Shown in pieces: positions 1 through 11,736 of a DNA stretch of 64,000 nt (within the stretch, counting starts at the first letter, position 1; every line of letters begins with the position of its first letter). The notes under the pieces were generated by a model, which did not search any database, was not told the DNA's origin, and saw nothing but the letters and a program-made list of their open reading frames with translations. Origin of the DNA: Tetrahymena elliotti 4EA (taxonomy: Eukaryota > Ciliophora > Oligohymenophorea > Hymenostomatida > Tetrahymenidae); assembly GCA_000231825.2 (NCBI GenBank), contig JH720294.1, positions 1,998,662-2,062,661 of the forward strand, written 5' to 3'. Both the position numbers and the translations under genes were made by a program.

Positions 1-1937
1 TAATAAAAAAGTAATGAGTGTATAACTTGTTAGGAAGGCTGTATTTCGTGCACAAGTCCAACTAACTGCTAAATATATTCTGATTGCCCTGCTTAGTTTA
101 AATATGACTTCTTATAAAAAAAATGTGTGTAGTGCTTATGGGATGTATTAGCTTAGAAATGTGTTTCTAGTTGTGCAAGTTATTAAATTTAGGATGAAGT
201 TAAGTATCTCTGTCTTTAATGTTATTTTTACAATGGAACCTGTTAAGTCTCATGTCCTATCGGTACCTATTCTGATAAAAATTTTTAATGTTTAAAATGT
301 GATCCCTAATGTAAAACTTGTGATGGACCAAAAAGTAATCAATGCTTAAGTTGCACCTTTCCTCTCTTTTTACAGGATGATTAGACATGCTCAATTTGCT
401 AACTTTAATAGTTCCTCGATAAAGATAAAAATGTTTGTCTTTCATGTAATATGAAATGTTTAAGCTGTAATGGACCAAACCCAAATAATTGCTTATCATG
501 CAGAGAAGACAACATTTTCTAACAAGACTCTCATGAATGCTTAACGAAATAATAATTTGAAGATGAAATCAAATAAACTTAAACATTAAATTACTCTGAA
601 TGTAAATTAATTATTTTATCTTAATAAAAATTTAAAAGTTTTTTAATACAGGCGATTAAACAAATATGAGTTGCTCTTCACTATTCTCTTTATCTGAATT
701 ACTTCAAAAAATATTTTTGGCATTATTTATAACAACATTAATAACTCTTTTTCTGCTTTTTATCTTTTCTAGCTCAAATAATTTACTAGGGTGGTACTGC
801 ATTTAAATATTTTAGTTAATTGGAAACCTTGCTCTGAATAAAAACATGAATATATTTTGGCTAAATTTAGGGTTTCTAAAGAATTATCTAGCATATAATC
901 TATTCAATATATTAAATAATAACTTTCAAGTATCTAGAGATATTCAAATAGATTTCAATGCTTATGGTATAGGTTTGAAAATTCAAGAATTTTATATGAA
1001 TGTTATATAAAATTGCTTTTACTAAATTATTACTTTAGTGTTTGTTCTTATTTTAATTCCTACAACCTATTTTTTGAAAGGTTAATCAGGAACTCTAAGT
1101 AGACTAAACGAATATGTTATGTTCAATGGGCTTATTAGATACTTTATGATAACATCAAATTTTGTTATGCTTTCTTGTTTAAACTCAATAAAATAAGAAA
1201 ATTATCTTGACTAAGGGAATATTTACATTTTTGGAGTTTTTAGTTTTTTTTATATTTCCATTTAAATTTATGGCTTAGTTATAATTTTAAGTGAAAACAC
1301 AAACAAATTCTAATCTGTCTAAGTGTTTTCACTAGATTTGCTTTAGCATAGAGGAGTTTGTAAGGCTTTTTGGTAGTTTTTTGAAGCAAGAAAAATAGGA
1401 TGTGTGTTTGTTTTTGCATTCTTCAATGAGCTTTAATTAAATGGATTATTATTATCTGGAATCAGTTTGATTTTTTTACTTTACATCATTTTTTATCAGC
1501 CCACAAAAACAAAATAATAAACAACATCTATCATATTATCAGAAATACTAATGATATGTCTTTTTGTCTTGTTTGAATTCATCTCAAACAGAGATTATTT
1601 CAATATAAGTTAAGAGTTTGCTACCTATTTAGCTTTAAGTAAATAAAATTTTATTATATCATGAATTAAAAATTATTTTAAAACTTAAAAATTAGGTTTT
1701 GTGATAGTATTAATTATTCTTAATATAATGTTTCTCATTATATTTTGTCATAGTCTGTTTAAGCAGATATAAAACTATTTTAAAAATAAGAAAATTGAGA
1801 AAAGCTAAAAATTAAATTCAAGCTCAATAGTTGACTAATTTAAGATTTTTAATTCATATAATGATATTTAAATAGCACTATCATCTTCTTTAGAGATTAG
1901 GAAAATTAGATGGTCAAAATCTCCAACAAAATAATGA
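1..1937 (+). CDS. Cys-rich multi-pass membrane protein, paralogue A (5' end outside window)
   Basis: Reading TAA/TAG as Gln, exons 1-601, 652-1638 and 1696-1937 join in frame (1,830 bp, 609 residues visible) and end at TGA 1935-1937. The first 200 residues are CxxC-type repeats (C-x2-C-x6-11-C spacing, such as CKTCDGPKSNQCLSC) of furin/growth-factor-receptor style. The rest is a C-terminal domain with about eight hydrophobic helices and a short polar cytoplasmic tail. Introns 602-651 and 1639-1695 sit exactly where the paralogues B, C, D and F have theirs; the first splits a Cys codon just before the membrane domain. The signal peptide and ectodomain lie before the window. Likely a plasma-membrane or endomembrane protein with an extracellular Cys-rich stalk. 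The function is unknown; receptor or sensor is inference only. Confidence 0.85.
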
Positions 1938-4298
1938 TACTTTTATATAAACACCACTGAAAAAATAGAAAAAATTCATAATAAACTAAAAAATTAACAA
2001 ATAAATTAATAAAATATTATATAAAATTGTTTTATTCTTTTTATATAAAATACATCTTTTAGTTTACTATTTCTCAAAATATCTATTGTTTACATGTTTA
2101 TTAAAATAGATCTTTGAATCAAAGATAAATTTTTTAAAAGTTAAATATAGGGAATAGGTTTAGGTTTAGAGTATGGTTCTTACTCAAATAATTAATAGAC
2201 TTTTAGAGGATTTATATAAATTTAAAAGCTAGATTCATCAGTAATAAATAAATTTGAAAATAAGTTTTCAGTTTTTTTGTTTACTTTTAGCAAATTTTCG
2301 AGATTTTCTAATTGTTTTTTTTAATGTTAATCTGCTCAAACTTAATTCTTCTTATTTTTTTTAAACCTTTTTACATTTTTTCATACTAGTATTCATTTTT
2401 AGTATACTCAATCTAATCTTTCAATAATAGTTTCATTGATTGCTCATAGTTATTTTTTTAAATTTTGATAATTTCAAAAATTAATTCTTCTGTTATTTTT
2501 TTGAAATTTATTCTTAAAATAAATAAAAAAATTAAATAGAATAAGCGTCTTCCTATTTGTTCTCTTGTTTTAGCAAAATACTAAAAAGAGTGAATATAAC
2601 AAAAATATTAGTTAGAAAGGGAGGTTGATTTTTTCAAATTTTGCAAAAAATTAAATTCCTTTCAATAAAATAATCTGAGTTTTTTTTATTTTGGTTATTA
2701 TAAAATTAAATTTAATAACTTCCCTTCATACAATAATAGAATCATCGGAAAAATAAAAATTTTTTAAATTTATTTTTTTTTGAAAGAATGAAAAATTATG
2801 ATTTACCCTATTAAGTAAGAAGAAATATTAACAATTATTTAGATTAAAAAGTCTTCTTTTTCTATATTAAAAATTTTTCAACTAGAATAGAATTTTTAAA
2901 AAGTTTCTAAAAATATTTTTAATTAATAGACACATATAAATAAGAATTTCAGAAAATTTTTTCCAATTAACACTTCAATTCAGATAATTGTTTTTCTATT
3001 AAGTGTTTTGAGTAAAAAAAATGAAAAAGACTATTAATCTAATTTATGAATTAATTACCAAAATTAAAAGATAGTAAGCGTTAAGCATTTTATTTGAAAG
3101 AAATATTTATAAATATATTTTTAAAATTTAAGTAATGTTTAAAGCAATATTTTAAATTAAGAATATAAAAAGTAAGTATTTCAAAATTAGAATGAAAATA
3201 CATTCAAATAGTATTCTTTTTAATTTTTTCAAATTTCTTTGAAAAGCTACTAATAAATTAAATTATTGTGTAGGTTGGGTCTTTTAATTTTTAGTGAAAA
3301 AGTTGATTTTAATTAAATAGTCTTTTCATAGAAAATTGCACTATTTAATTACAGTTTACTAAAATAAGTAATACTAAAAACTCATTCTAAGTTATAGATA
3401 ACAAAACAAAGGCCATTTTGTTTGACAAATGAATTTTTCTATTAAATTTACAAATTTTTTCTTTTATAAAAATAAATGTAATAAAGATAAATAAATATAC
3501 TGATATTATTATAAAAAAAATATCTTGCTTCTAATTGTTTTACTGAATAATAAAGGGTTAAATAAATTTTCATTTTAAATTAGCTTACTTCTACTTAATA
3601 ACCTACTTAGGCAAAATTAATAAATTAATTTTAAATAATTTACTATCTATTCAAAAAGCAAAAAACAAATTTTTATAATTTCTTCATTGAATATTTAAAA
3701 TAATTTCTTGAGTATTTTTTTAGGAAACTTTAAAAATTGTCTTGAGAAAGCTTTTGAAAGTTTTAAATGTTCAAAGCTAAGTTAATTTTTATGAATTTAG
3801 ATAGTTGATTATTAAGACGTAAGTCTAATTAATATTATCTTGTAAAAGAATTAAATAAGAAACATTAGTTATCCATAAAATTTTCATAACCCAATGTTTA
3901 TTATTTTTTTTATATAATTAATTAAGATAATCTTATTTCCTATCTTTAATTATAATATTTTTCATTCTAATAATCACAATAAAAAGTCTGAAAAGCTTGA
4001 TTTAATTTTTTAAATAAAAAAGTTCTATCTACAAAAAATAATTTTAAAATGATTTTGATTAAAAATTTTGTTGAAGTGTATTAAACTTTTAATTATTTAG
4101 AGTAATTTTAAATTAGAGTAATCAAAAAATAAGATTATAGTTAGATAAAAAAAAAATTCTATTTTGAATAATTAAAGACAGTTGATTGTGGTGCTTTCTA
4201 CACTACTTTATCAATTTTTTACCATAATTTAATTAATTTGTAAATATCATAAACAAAAGGAAAAGACAAAACAAATAACAAGCAAAATAATCAAATAG
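1938..4298. other. AT-rich intergenic region
   Basis: No exon chain was found on either strand in these 2.4 kb. A short stretch near 2136-2220 reads, in one frame, like a single decayed LRR (IGLGLEYGSYSNNQ, compare the LRR exons at 17-18 kb). It is probably a relic. Promoter elements for gene B cannot be recognised in this base composition. Confidence 0.6.
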
Positions 4299-7200
4299 AT
4301 GACCAATATATTTATAAATTTGATTATTTTACAATTCGCCATTTTACTCTTCAAATCTATCAAATGTTAAGATACAATTCCATTCTAAGTTACAAGCAAT
4401 GTTTATTTGATAAAAGTAATATCAATTTAGATAAATAAAGATTCATTTTTTAATTTTTAAAAGGAGTATAATGCAATTGTTTACAAAGCGCAAACTGATT
4501 AAACATGGAGATATAGCACTTTTAATTAGCAAGGAGATATATAAAATACCTATTTATTGAAAGCATTTCTAGATCTAAATGAATATTCATTTTATTTTAT
4601 TTAAAATGTAAACATTATTCTAAAAAAGGATAAACAAATAATTTAAAATAATAAATATTTAGAATAACTAGATATATTTTTCTGGTTTTGGTCTTAGTAA
4701 TTATTAAATACTTGATTTAAATTTGCTTACAAATAATTAAGCAAATTATTTGGTAAAGAAAGCATTTTATAATCCGAATTTCAGCTGTTATAAGGAAGAT
4801 ATTATTGTAAATTATGTAAGGAAAATATTTTTTTAAAATAATAATAATTTATATAATATTTTTAATTAAAAAATAATTGAAATATTTTAAAATTAACTAG
4901 GGATAATATTATTTTTATATTTGCCTTAGTGGATATTATTTGCAAGAGTCAACTTTTGCTGCTCTTTTAACCACTTCATCTTAATATTCATTTGTAAAGG
5001 ATGTCAGAGCTAGATAGACATATTTATTATTTTATAATTAACTTCTTGTTTATAAGAATGTAATCTATACTAATCTATAAGGAGCATATTATTCAAATTA
5101 TCTTTTAGTTGATGTAAGTATTTCTTCATTTTCGAAAAATAAAATACAATTTATCTTTTTAACATTTTTCTGTAATAAAATTATTTTTAAATTCTTTAAT
5201 TTTAACTTTCAAGGAATAATATGATATATTTTTGTAAGATAATAAACTTTGCAAGGCTTAAATGAATTAGTCAACATCAAGTTTTTCTTGCTCTAAAACT
5301 TAATACCTTGGAGTTTCATAAACAACAGCAGATTATTCTGATATTGTGTTATCAAAAGTTTTCTCATCTAATGGGGTATTTTTAAAAATTTATTCAATCT
5401 TTTTAAATAAAAAAATAATAAATATAAAAAGATGGATATAATATTTGCTTTTGATTACTCTTAGAATAAATATTTATTTTTTGATGCCTCTACTTTAAAT
5501 ATAATTAATACCACAGGTGGATCTATCATTAATCCTAATTCAAATAAAGATATCTTCTAAATTGATGTAAAATCAAATAAGAAAATCAATAGACACTTAT
5601 TCTCTTTATTTATTAAAATAGAATTAGATATTTATACAAAGAAATTTGTACAGAGTAACATATGATTAATAAAATAATATAATTACAATTACTTTACTTA
5701 CTTCTCAATTAGATTCAAATTATTATTAACTACCTAATGTCCCTTTTTATTAATAGAATTTTCAACAGGTAAATTTTTTAACATAAATTGAATTAATAAT
5801 TAAATTTTTATAACAAAATTAGGGAAATACTTTATATTTAAAGCAATCAAGCAGTTTATATCTTATCAATGTTAATTCAATTTATTAATTATGTCCATAA
5901 TTTTGTTAGAAGTGCTCATCTTAAACTTAATGCTAAGTTTGTTATCCTAGCTATCTCCTTGATTCCAATTTATAATGTAAAAAATGTCCAACTTCTGACT
6001 TTGAACTAAATTCTAATAATGATTGCGTATGTAAAACTAATATGACCATTTAAAAGTAACTCAAAATATTTTCATTTATTATAAAATCTTATAATTATAA
6101 TTTATTTTACACACCCCTACTCCTTGCTTCAACTAATATTTTTTAATAAAAAAGCAGTAACTCTTGTATCTGCAATATAGGGTTCTCAAGAGACTCAAAT
6201 AATATCTGTTAAAAATGTCCTTTAAATTGTGATTATTGTGATACTTAGTAAAAATGTACATAATGTAGCTCTGGATATTTACTTAATAGTATTCTTGTTT
6301 GCTAGTTTTGTCCTAGTTTAGATTTTTAACTAGATTAAAAAGATAATTGTGTGTGCAAACCTTATATGAATTAATTAGGGTAAATTAAATATTTTTTATA
6401 AATTTATTAAAACTCACTTTAAAAATTAGAAGTTCATGCTCTTGCATTTTAGGCTATTCGAGGGATGTAAATAATAATTGCTAAAAGTGTAATTCTAATT
6501 GTGCCTAATGTGATGTTTAAAAGAATTGTTTAAGCTGCTTCTATAATTTTATTTAAGATAACTAAAATAATTGTGTATGCTAATAAAATATGGTTGAATA
6601 GAAGTAATTCATTTTTTTAAATAAAATTACTTATTTATTTTATGTTAATTTTTATTGAATAGTGGATAATGTGTTTGTGCTAAAGGTTACTCAAAAGATC
6701 TAAGTGGGACTTGTATTAAATGTCCTCTAAATTGTGATTCATGCGATTTCTAATAAAAATGTAAAATTTGTGCCAATTCATTTTACATTTAATTGGATCA
6801 CACTTGTGATTCTTAGTGTCCAGCCTCAGCTTAAATTAGTTCTCTAAATAGTTAGTAATGTATTTGTGATAAAAATGCTAATATTTCTTCAAATTTAACT
6901 TGTGAATGTAAATCAAATTTTTATTTAAATGGAAACAAATGCTTGCGATGTGGAGATAATTGTACTTCATGCTTGAATGAAACTACTTGCTAAACATGCC
7001 AAACAGGGTATATTTTACTTCCTAATGGGTCATGTTAATTTTGTGATACATAAAATGGATTCTTCATAAAGTAGTTTTTAAGTTAATTTTTAAAAATTTT
7101 TATTAAATTAAATAATTATTAAATAGCAATAATTAATGTCTTTCATGCAAATTAACAAACTGCTTAGAGTGCATTGACACAAAAGTATGCACAAAGTATG

Positions 7201-9080
7201 CTAATTGTGGGGCTTAATTTCCTTACAATTATGTCTCCAGGTAGTGTGAATAATGCTTATGGGATATAGAAAAGCTTTAATGCGTTGAAAATTGTGATTA
7301 AAGTTATTAATATCATGATTCTACTAAAAAAACTTGTAGTTTATGTAATTATTTTAACTAACAGTGTTAATAATCTTGTCCAAAAGGTTATTATTCTGAC
7401 AAAAGTTTTCAATGCTAACCATGTAATTCCTCTTGCAAAACTTGTAAAGGTCCTAACAAAAATGAATGTACAAGTTGTAATTATACTTACATTTTATAAG
7501 TTGACCAAACTTGTTCATTATGTGGGGATGGTTCATTTTTTAATTAGAAGACTGAATATTGTAGTTTATGCCATATTACATGCTTAACATGTAATGGAAG
7601 TGAACCAAATTAATGTTTGTCTTGCTCTAATGAGCTTATCCTCTCAAAATTAACTAATGAATGCTTAACCTAATCAGAGATAGATAGCTAAATAGAAAAC
7701 CAATAAAAATTGATTTATTCAAATTGTAAAGTTTATTATTTTATTGAATCAACATAATTTTACTTTTATTAAAACTTAAAGGTGATTAAACTTCTTATGA
7801 TTGTTCATCATTGTCCTCTTTATCTGATTTGATTTAGAAAATATCTTTAGGCTTTTTTATAGCATTCTTATTTACCTTCTTAATTTCAAGCTTATTTTCA
7901 AATTCTTCCAATCTGGTTGGATGGTATGCAATTTAGATGTTTTAGCTGATAGGAAATTTAGCTGTTAATGAAAACATGAATATATTTTGGTTAAATATAG
8001 GATATTTAAAGAATTTTCTATCATATAACATATTAAATTTAATTACATACAATTAATTTTAATAAACAGGTGACTTATTGGTTGATTTTAACAAATTTTC
8101 AATTGGGATTCAAGTTTAAAATGTTTATAAAAATTTCATTCAAAATGGATTATATTAATTGATTGGATTAGTTTTAGTGTTTTCTATTTTGATTTTAAGT
8201 TGCTTAATAAAAAGTTAAGTTTGTTGCTTCAATAGATTATACTAATATCTGTACATAAGTGGAATCATTAGATATTTTATGATCACATCTAATTTAATAT
8301 TTTTGTACTCATTCTTTAGCTTTTAACAATCAACTTAAACTAGTTAAGGAAATATGTATTTTATTGGAATACTTATTTTTATTTATATAGTTATCTAAGC
8401 CTTAAGCTTTTATGGATTATGTTTTAATGGATTTCAATATTTTAAGATAACCGTAAAGGCTTTACAAGAAAACTTAATTGAATAAAAAAAACTCTCATAG
8501 CTTTTTTGGATAATTTTTGAAATTAGAAAATTAGTATGCATTTTTAGTATTGTTTTTTTAAGAGAGTTTGAATACTGTGGTGCTATTATGGGTTCATCTA
8601 GCTTGCTATTTTTGGTTTACTTATTTACTGTAACTCCAATAGAGAAAAAAGCTGATCGAGTTGCTATTTATTTTTCTGAAGCTATTTTCATTATCATTTT
8701 TATTATAATTAGTTTTATCACCAATAGAAAAAAATGGGGAATAAGCTATTAATTAGCTACTAATTTCTCAATAAGTAAATCATTATCATTAAATTTATTT
8801 CATTTTAAAATAATATTTTTAAATCATAGGTTTTATTATTCTAACTTTGGGCTTAAGCTTGATGTTTATAATTTAATTTTGTGTAAATATCTTCAAATCT
8901 ATAAAATCACTTCTAGCCAAAAGAGATCATTAAGTGGTTGTTTAAAAAAATACATAATCACCAGTTTTATAGCAATTTCAAGTATTTAACTCAATTAAAG
9001 ATATTGAATCTGCTTTGCATTGTACCTTAAATAATTCTAAATTTTCTACTACTTAAAGATATTCTAAAAAATTTTATTGA
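4299..9080 (+). CDS. Cys-rich multi-pass membrane protein, paralogue B (complete, 14 exons)
   Basis: Exons: 4299-4415, 4464-4607, 4663-4806, 4901-5113, 5214-5375, 5432-5566, 5622-5768, 5823-6055, 6155-6379, 6430-6603, 6663-7070, 7127-7725, 7782-8774, 8830-9080; sum 3,945 bp = 1,314 residues plus TGA 9078-9080. The start MTNIFINLIILQF begins a signal peptide. Residues to about 354 form an ectodomain with no family I recognise, containing WRYS and FFDAST motifs shared with C, D and F. Residues 355-900 are furin-like Cys repeats, mostly one per exon with phase-2 boundaries. Residues 901-1314 hold about eight membrane helices, including the shared WxxFExRK motif, and a short tail. The intact frame across 14 exons argues that it is expressed. 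The role is unknown; cell-surface receptor is inferred from layout only. Confidence 0.88.
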
Positions 9081-9650
9081 TTAATAATCATATTTAATTT
9101 ATGTATCTATACATCTTTCATAAACAATTATCCTGTTTGAAAAGTTGATTCGCAATAGAAATTTTAATCTTTTTTACTTTTAATTAGGATATTTTTTGTG
9201 AATTTCAATTTGAATTGTAATAATATCCACCTAATTTAATTTAAGAACGGCTTGAAAAATACAAATTAAATAGTAATAAATAAATTTTATTCATTTTGTT
9301 GAATAAAAAGATATCTTTTAAATCACCTCTTAATAAATTTAGGCTTTTTAATAATAAGATTTTAATAATTATTACTCATCCATAATAAAATTTATGAAAT
9401 GTTGGAAAATTTTCTTTTAAATTCAAGAACCAAAAATGTTGATTAATGCTAAATTAAAAAGATCCAAAAAATCACTGGCTGATCTAGTAATTTTTTAAAA
9501 TAAGTGTTAATACATTTTTTAAATGTATCAATATCATTAACAATAAATTATTGTTAAAAATTGAAAGGGAAGGAGATATTTATGTCTTTTGTGATAATAA
9601 TTATAATTATTTTAAGACTTTTATGTAAATAAAAGGATTATCAAATAAAT

Positions 9651-9772
9651 AAAGATAATTTTCAAAGATTTTATCCATACATATGAGTATTATTTGTTAA
9701 AACAATTTGATTTTTTTTTAATCAAATTATAATCAAACAAAGATAATTTTCAAAGATTTTATCCATACATAT
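9651..9772. repeat. 34-bp perfect direct repeat, 88 bp apart
   Basis: Positions 9651-9684 and 9739-9772 are identical (beginning AAAGATAATTTTCAAAG and ending CCATACATAT). The second copy continues with an extra ATAT. It lies outside genes and looks like a recent local duplication. Confidence 0.85.
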
Positions 9773-10436
9773 ATATGAGTCTTATTTTGTATTACTATTT
9801 CTTTTGAATTTTATTTTCACATTAAAATCATGTAGAGGTTTTGGGAGTAAGAAGTTTATTTTAGATATTAAATTTAGATAAAAAATTTTAAGAAATGTAA
9901 GGTTTCTAATATTTTAAAACTTCTTTGTCTCTCTTTTGATTGATTTTTTTTTTGTTTAGTTCTTTAAATTTCAAAATAGATTGGATCTATTTTGTTTAAT
10001 GATTTTCCAGATAAAAATCTAATTAAAATTCTTTTCTTATTAATTCATTTGATATTTGTGAAATTATTCAAAATATCCTGTGAAATTGATAATGATGCAA
10101 AGCAATAAATAATTCTTCTAAAAATATTTATACTAATTTTTATTTTTAAAGGTTTTTAATAAATAAGAAGATTTGAGGGAAATACTATTTTCATCAGAAA
10201 CTTTCTTATCATAATTTACTTAATAAGCTTATATTGCTTAACTTATAATTACTGAATTTTTTTAAAAATAAAGGTAATCTTTAAAGCAATGGTTATGATT
10301 TTCAGTAACTGATATTTGTTAGTAAGACACAAAAGTTACACAGTCAAACTTCTTTAAGTTTTTAAAGTTTATTGACATTTTTATTTGAAGAGAATGCTTG
10401 AAGTTTAAAAAAATCACAATTTCTTTATAATGCTTG

Positions 10437-11300
10437 TGAAAATTAGATTTTGTGGTAAAAACTATTTACTTTTTTAATTAAGTTTAGCTTTCATAAATTA
10501 TCTTTAGTGAATAAATTAAATACTAAAGCACAATTAATTTTCCTTTTTACATTCAAGAAAGTTATTAATCTATTAAATGTGAAAGATGCTTAACTATGTA
10601 TCTTTCATTTAGTGCTTATAAAATATATTTTTAATCTTCATAGCTAAGTGAACTTTGAATTAATTTATCATTCATCCCATAATGAGCTAATGACTGTTTT
10701 AATTAAGAAATTAATAAATTCGCATGCAATATCCCACTAAAGAAATTTGATTAAAATCAAAAAATACATGAATAAAAATATTTAAATATTCTTTCTTTCA
10801 AAGTAAATAAATAATAAAGTTTAAGAGAAATTTTGGATAATAATCTTTTTGCAAGGACTTTCCTAATCACAATTAATTTAGTTATTTTATTATTTTATTT
10901 TATATTATTCCATAATTTGTATTAAAAGACAAGCGTGCAGCTAAATCTACATATAATTAACTACCTAAAATACATTTTCGATAAGCTAGAAACTGTGCTA
11001 TTTGTTTTGTTTTTTTTTATAAAATTTGTAACATTTAAATAATAGTAGAGTGCTTACTATTTTAAGTAACCAATATTTTTATAAATTTGATATAAAAGGG
11101 AAAGTTAGATTTTGTGGGAAAAAAACTATTTAATTATTAATTCAAATTATTTGTTTTCTTTCGTTTTAATCTATTTATTAGATATTAGAAGACATATTAT
11201 TTTCTCCTCTTTATTTTAGAGGAAGTTATTAATTATGATAGAAAGATCTGTGAATATTTATCTTCAATTTAATTATTTAATAATCCAATTTTTATCTTTG
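10437..11300. repeat. Diverged tandem duplication (about 0.66-kb offset)
   Basis: The stretch from about 10437 (AAATTAGATTTTGTGG, then AAAACTATTTA) recurs from about 11099 (AAGTTAGATTTTGTGG, then AAAACTATTTA). Further matching blocks follow: AAAGTTATTAAT near 10558 and GAAGTTATTAAT near 11222, both followed by TATCTTTCATTT- or TATCTTCAATTT-like sequence. No coding frame is shared. The second copy ends shortly before the gap. The limits are approximate. Confidence 0.5.
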
Positions 11301-11496
11301 CTCGTAAGGGAAACTTTGAAATCATTTATGTTTCTACTCATGCGTATTAAAAAAATGATGGTTTCTTGATAAAAGTAGAACCTTATTTTTTTAATGAATT
11401 TCTTAATTAGGCTTATTTGCTAATGTAGTATTTAAGGCAATAGTTTACAACCACATAAATATTTTAAAATTTCTTATTTTTATAATACGGACGGCT

Positions 11497-11596
11497 NNNN
11501 NNNNNNNNNNNNNNNNNNNNNNNNNNNNNNNNNNNNNNNNNNNNNNNNNNNNNNNNNNNNNNNNNNNNNNNNNNNNNNNNNNNNNNNNNNNNNNNN
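11497..11596. other. Assembly gap (100 N)
   Basis: Exactly 100 N, the conventional placeholder for a gap of unknown size. It falls where the first four exons of gene C should be. In genes B, D and F those exons plus introns span about 0.8-0.9 kb, so the true gap is probably larger than 100 bp. Confidence 0.98.
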
Positions 11597-11736
11597 AATT
11601 TTTGAAATAAAGAGAGAGGTTTAAAATTATTTTTTAGGGTTTAAAAAGTAGGATTTATATTATAATGTTGTGATATTAATCTCAAAAATTAATTATTTTT
11701 TATAATAAAATATTTTAATTATTTTAATTTTAAAAG

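Larger units (their letters stand above)
9081..11496. other. AT-rich intergenic region before gene C
   Basis: No convincing exon was found on either strand. The region holds a 34-bp direct repeat and a diverged duplication of roughly 0.6 kb, listed separately. The missing first exons of gene C were searched for here (signal peptide, WRYS exon) and not found, so they probably lie in the unsequenced gap. Confidence 0.6.

Noticed and set aside
7285..7587. 100-codon standard-code frame inside gene B
   Set aside because: It is an alternative frame of exon 7127-7725, whose real frame gives regular Cys repeats matching paralogues. Similar shadow frames at 14484-14807, 26028-26237, 28703-28963 and 35019-35240 were dropped for the same reason.
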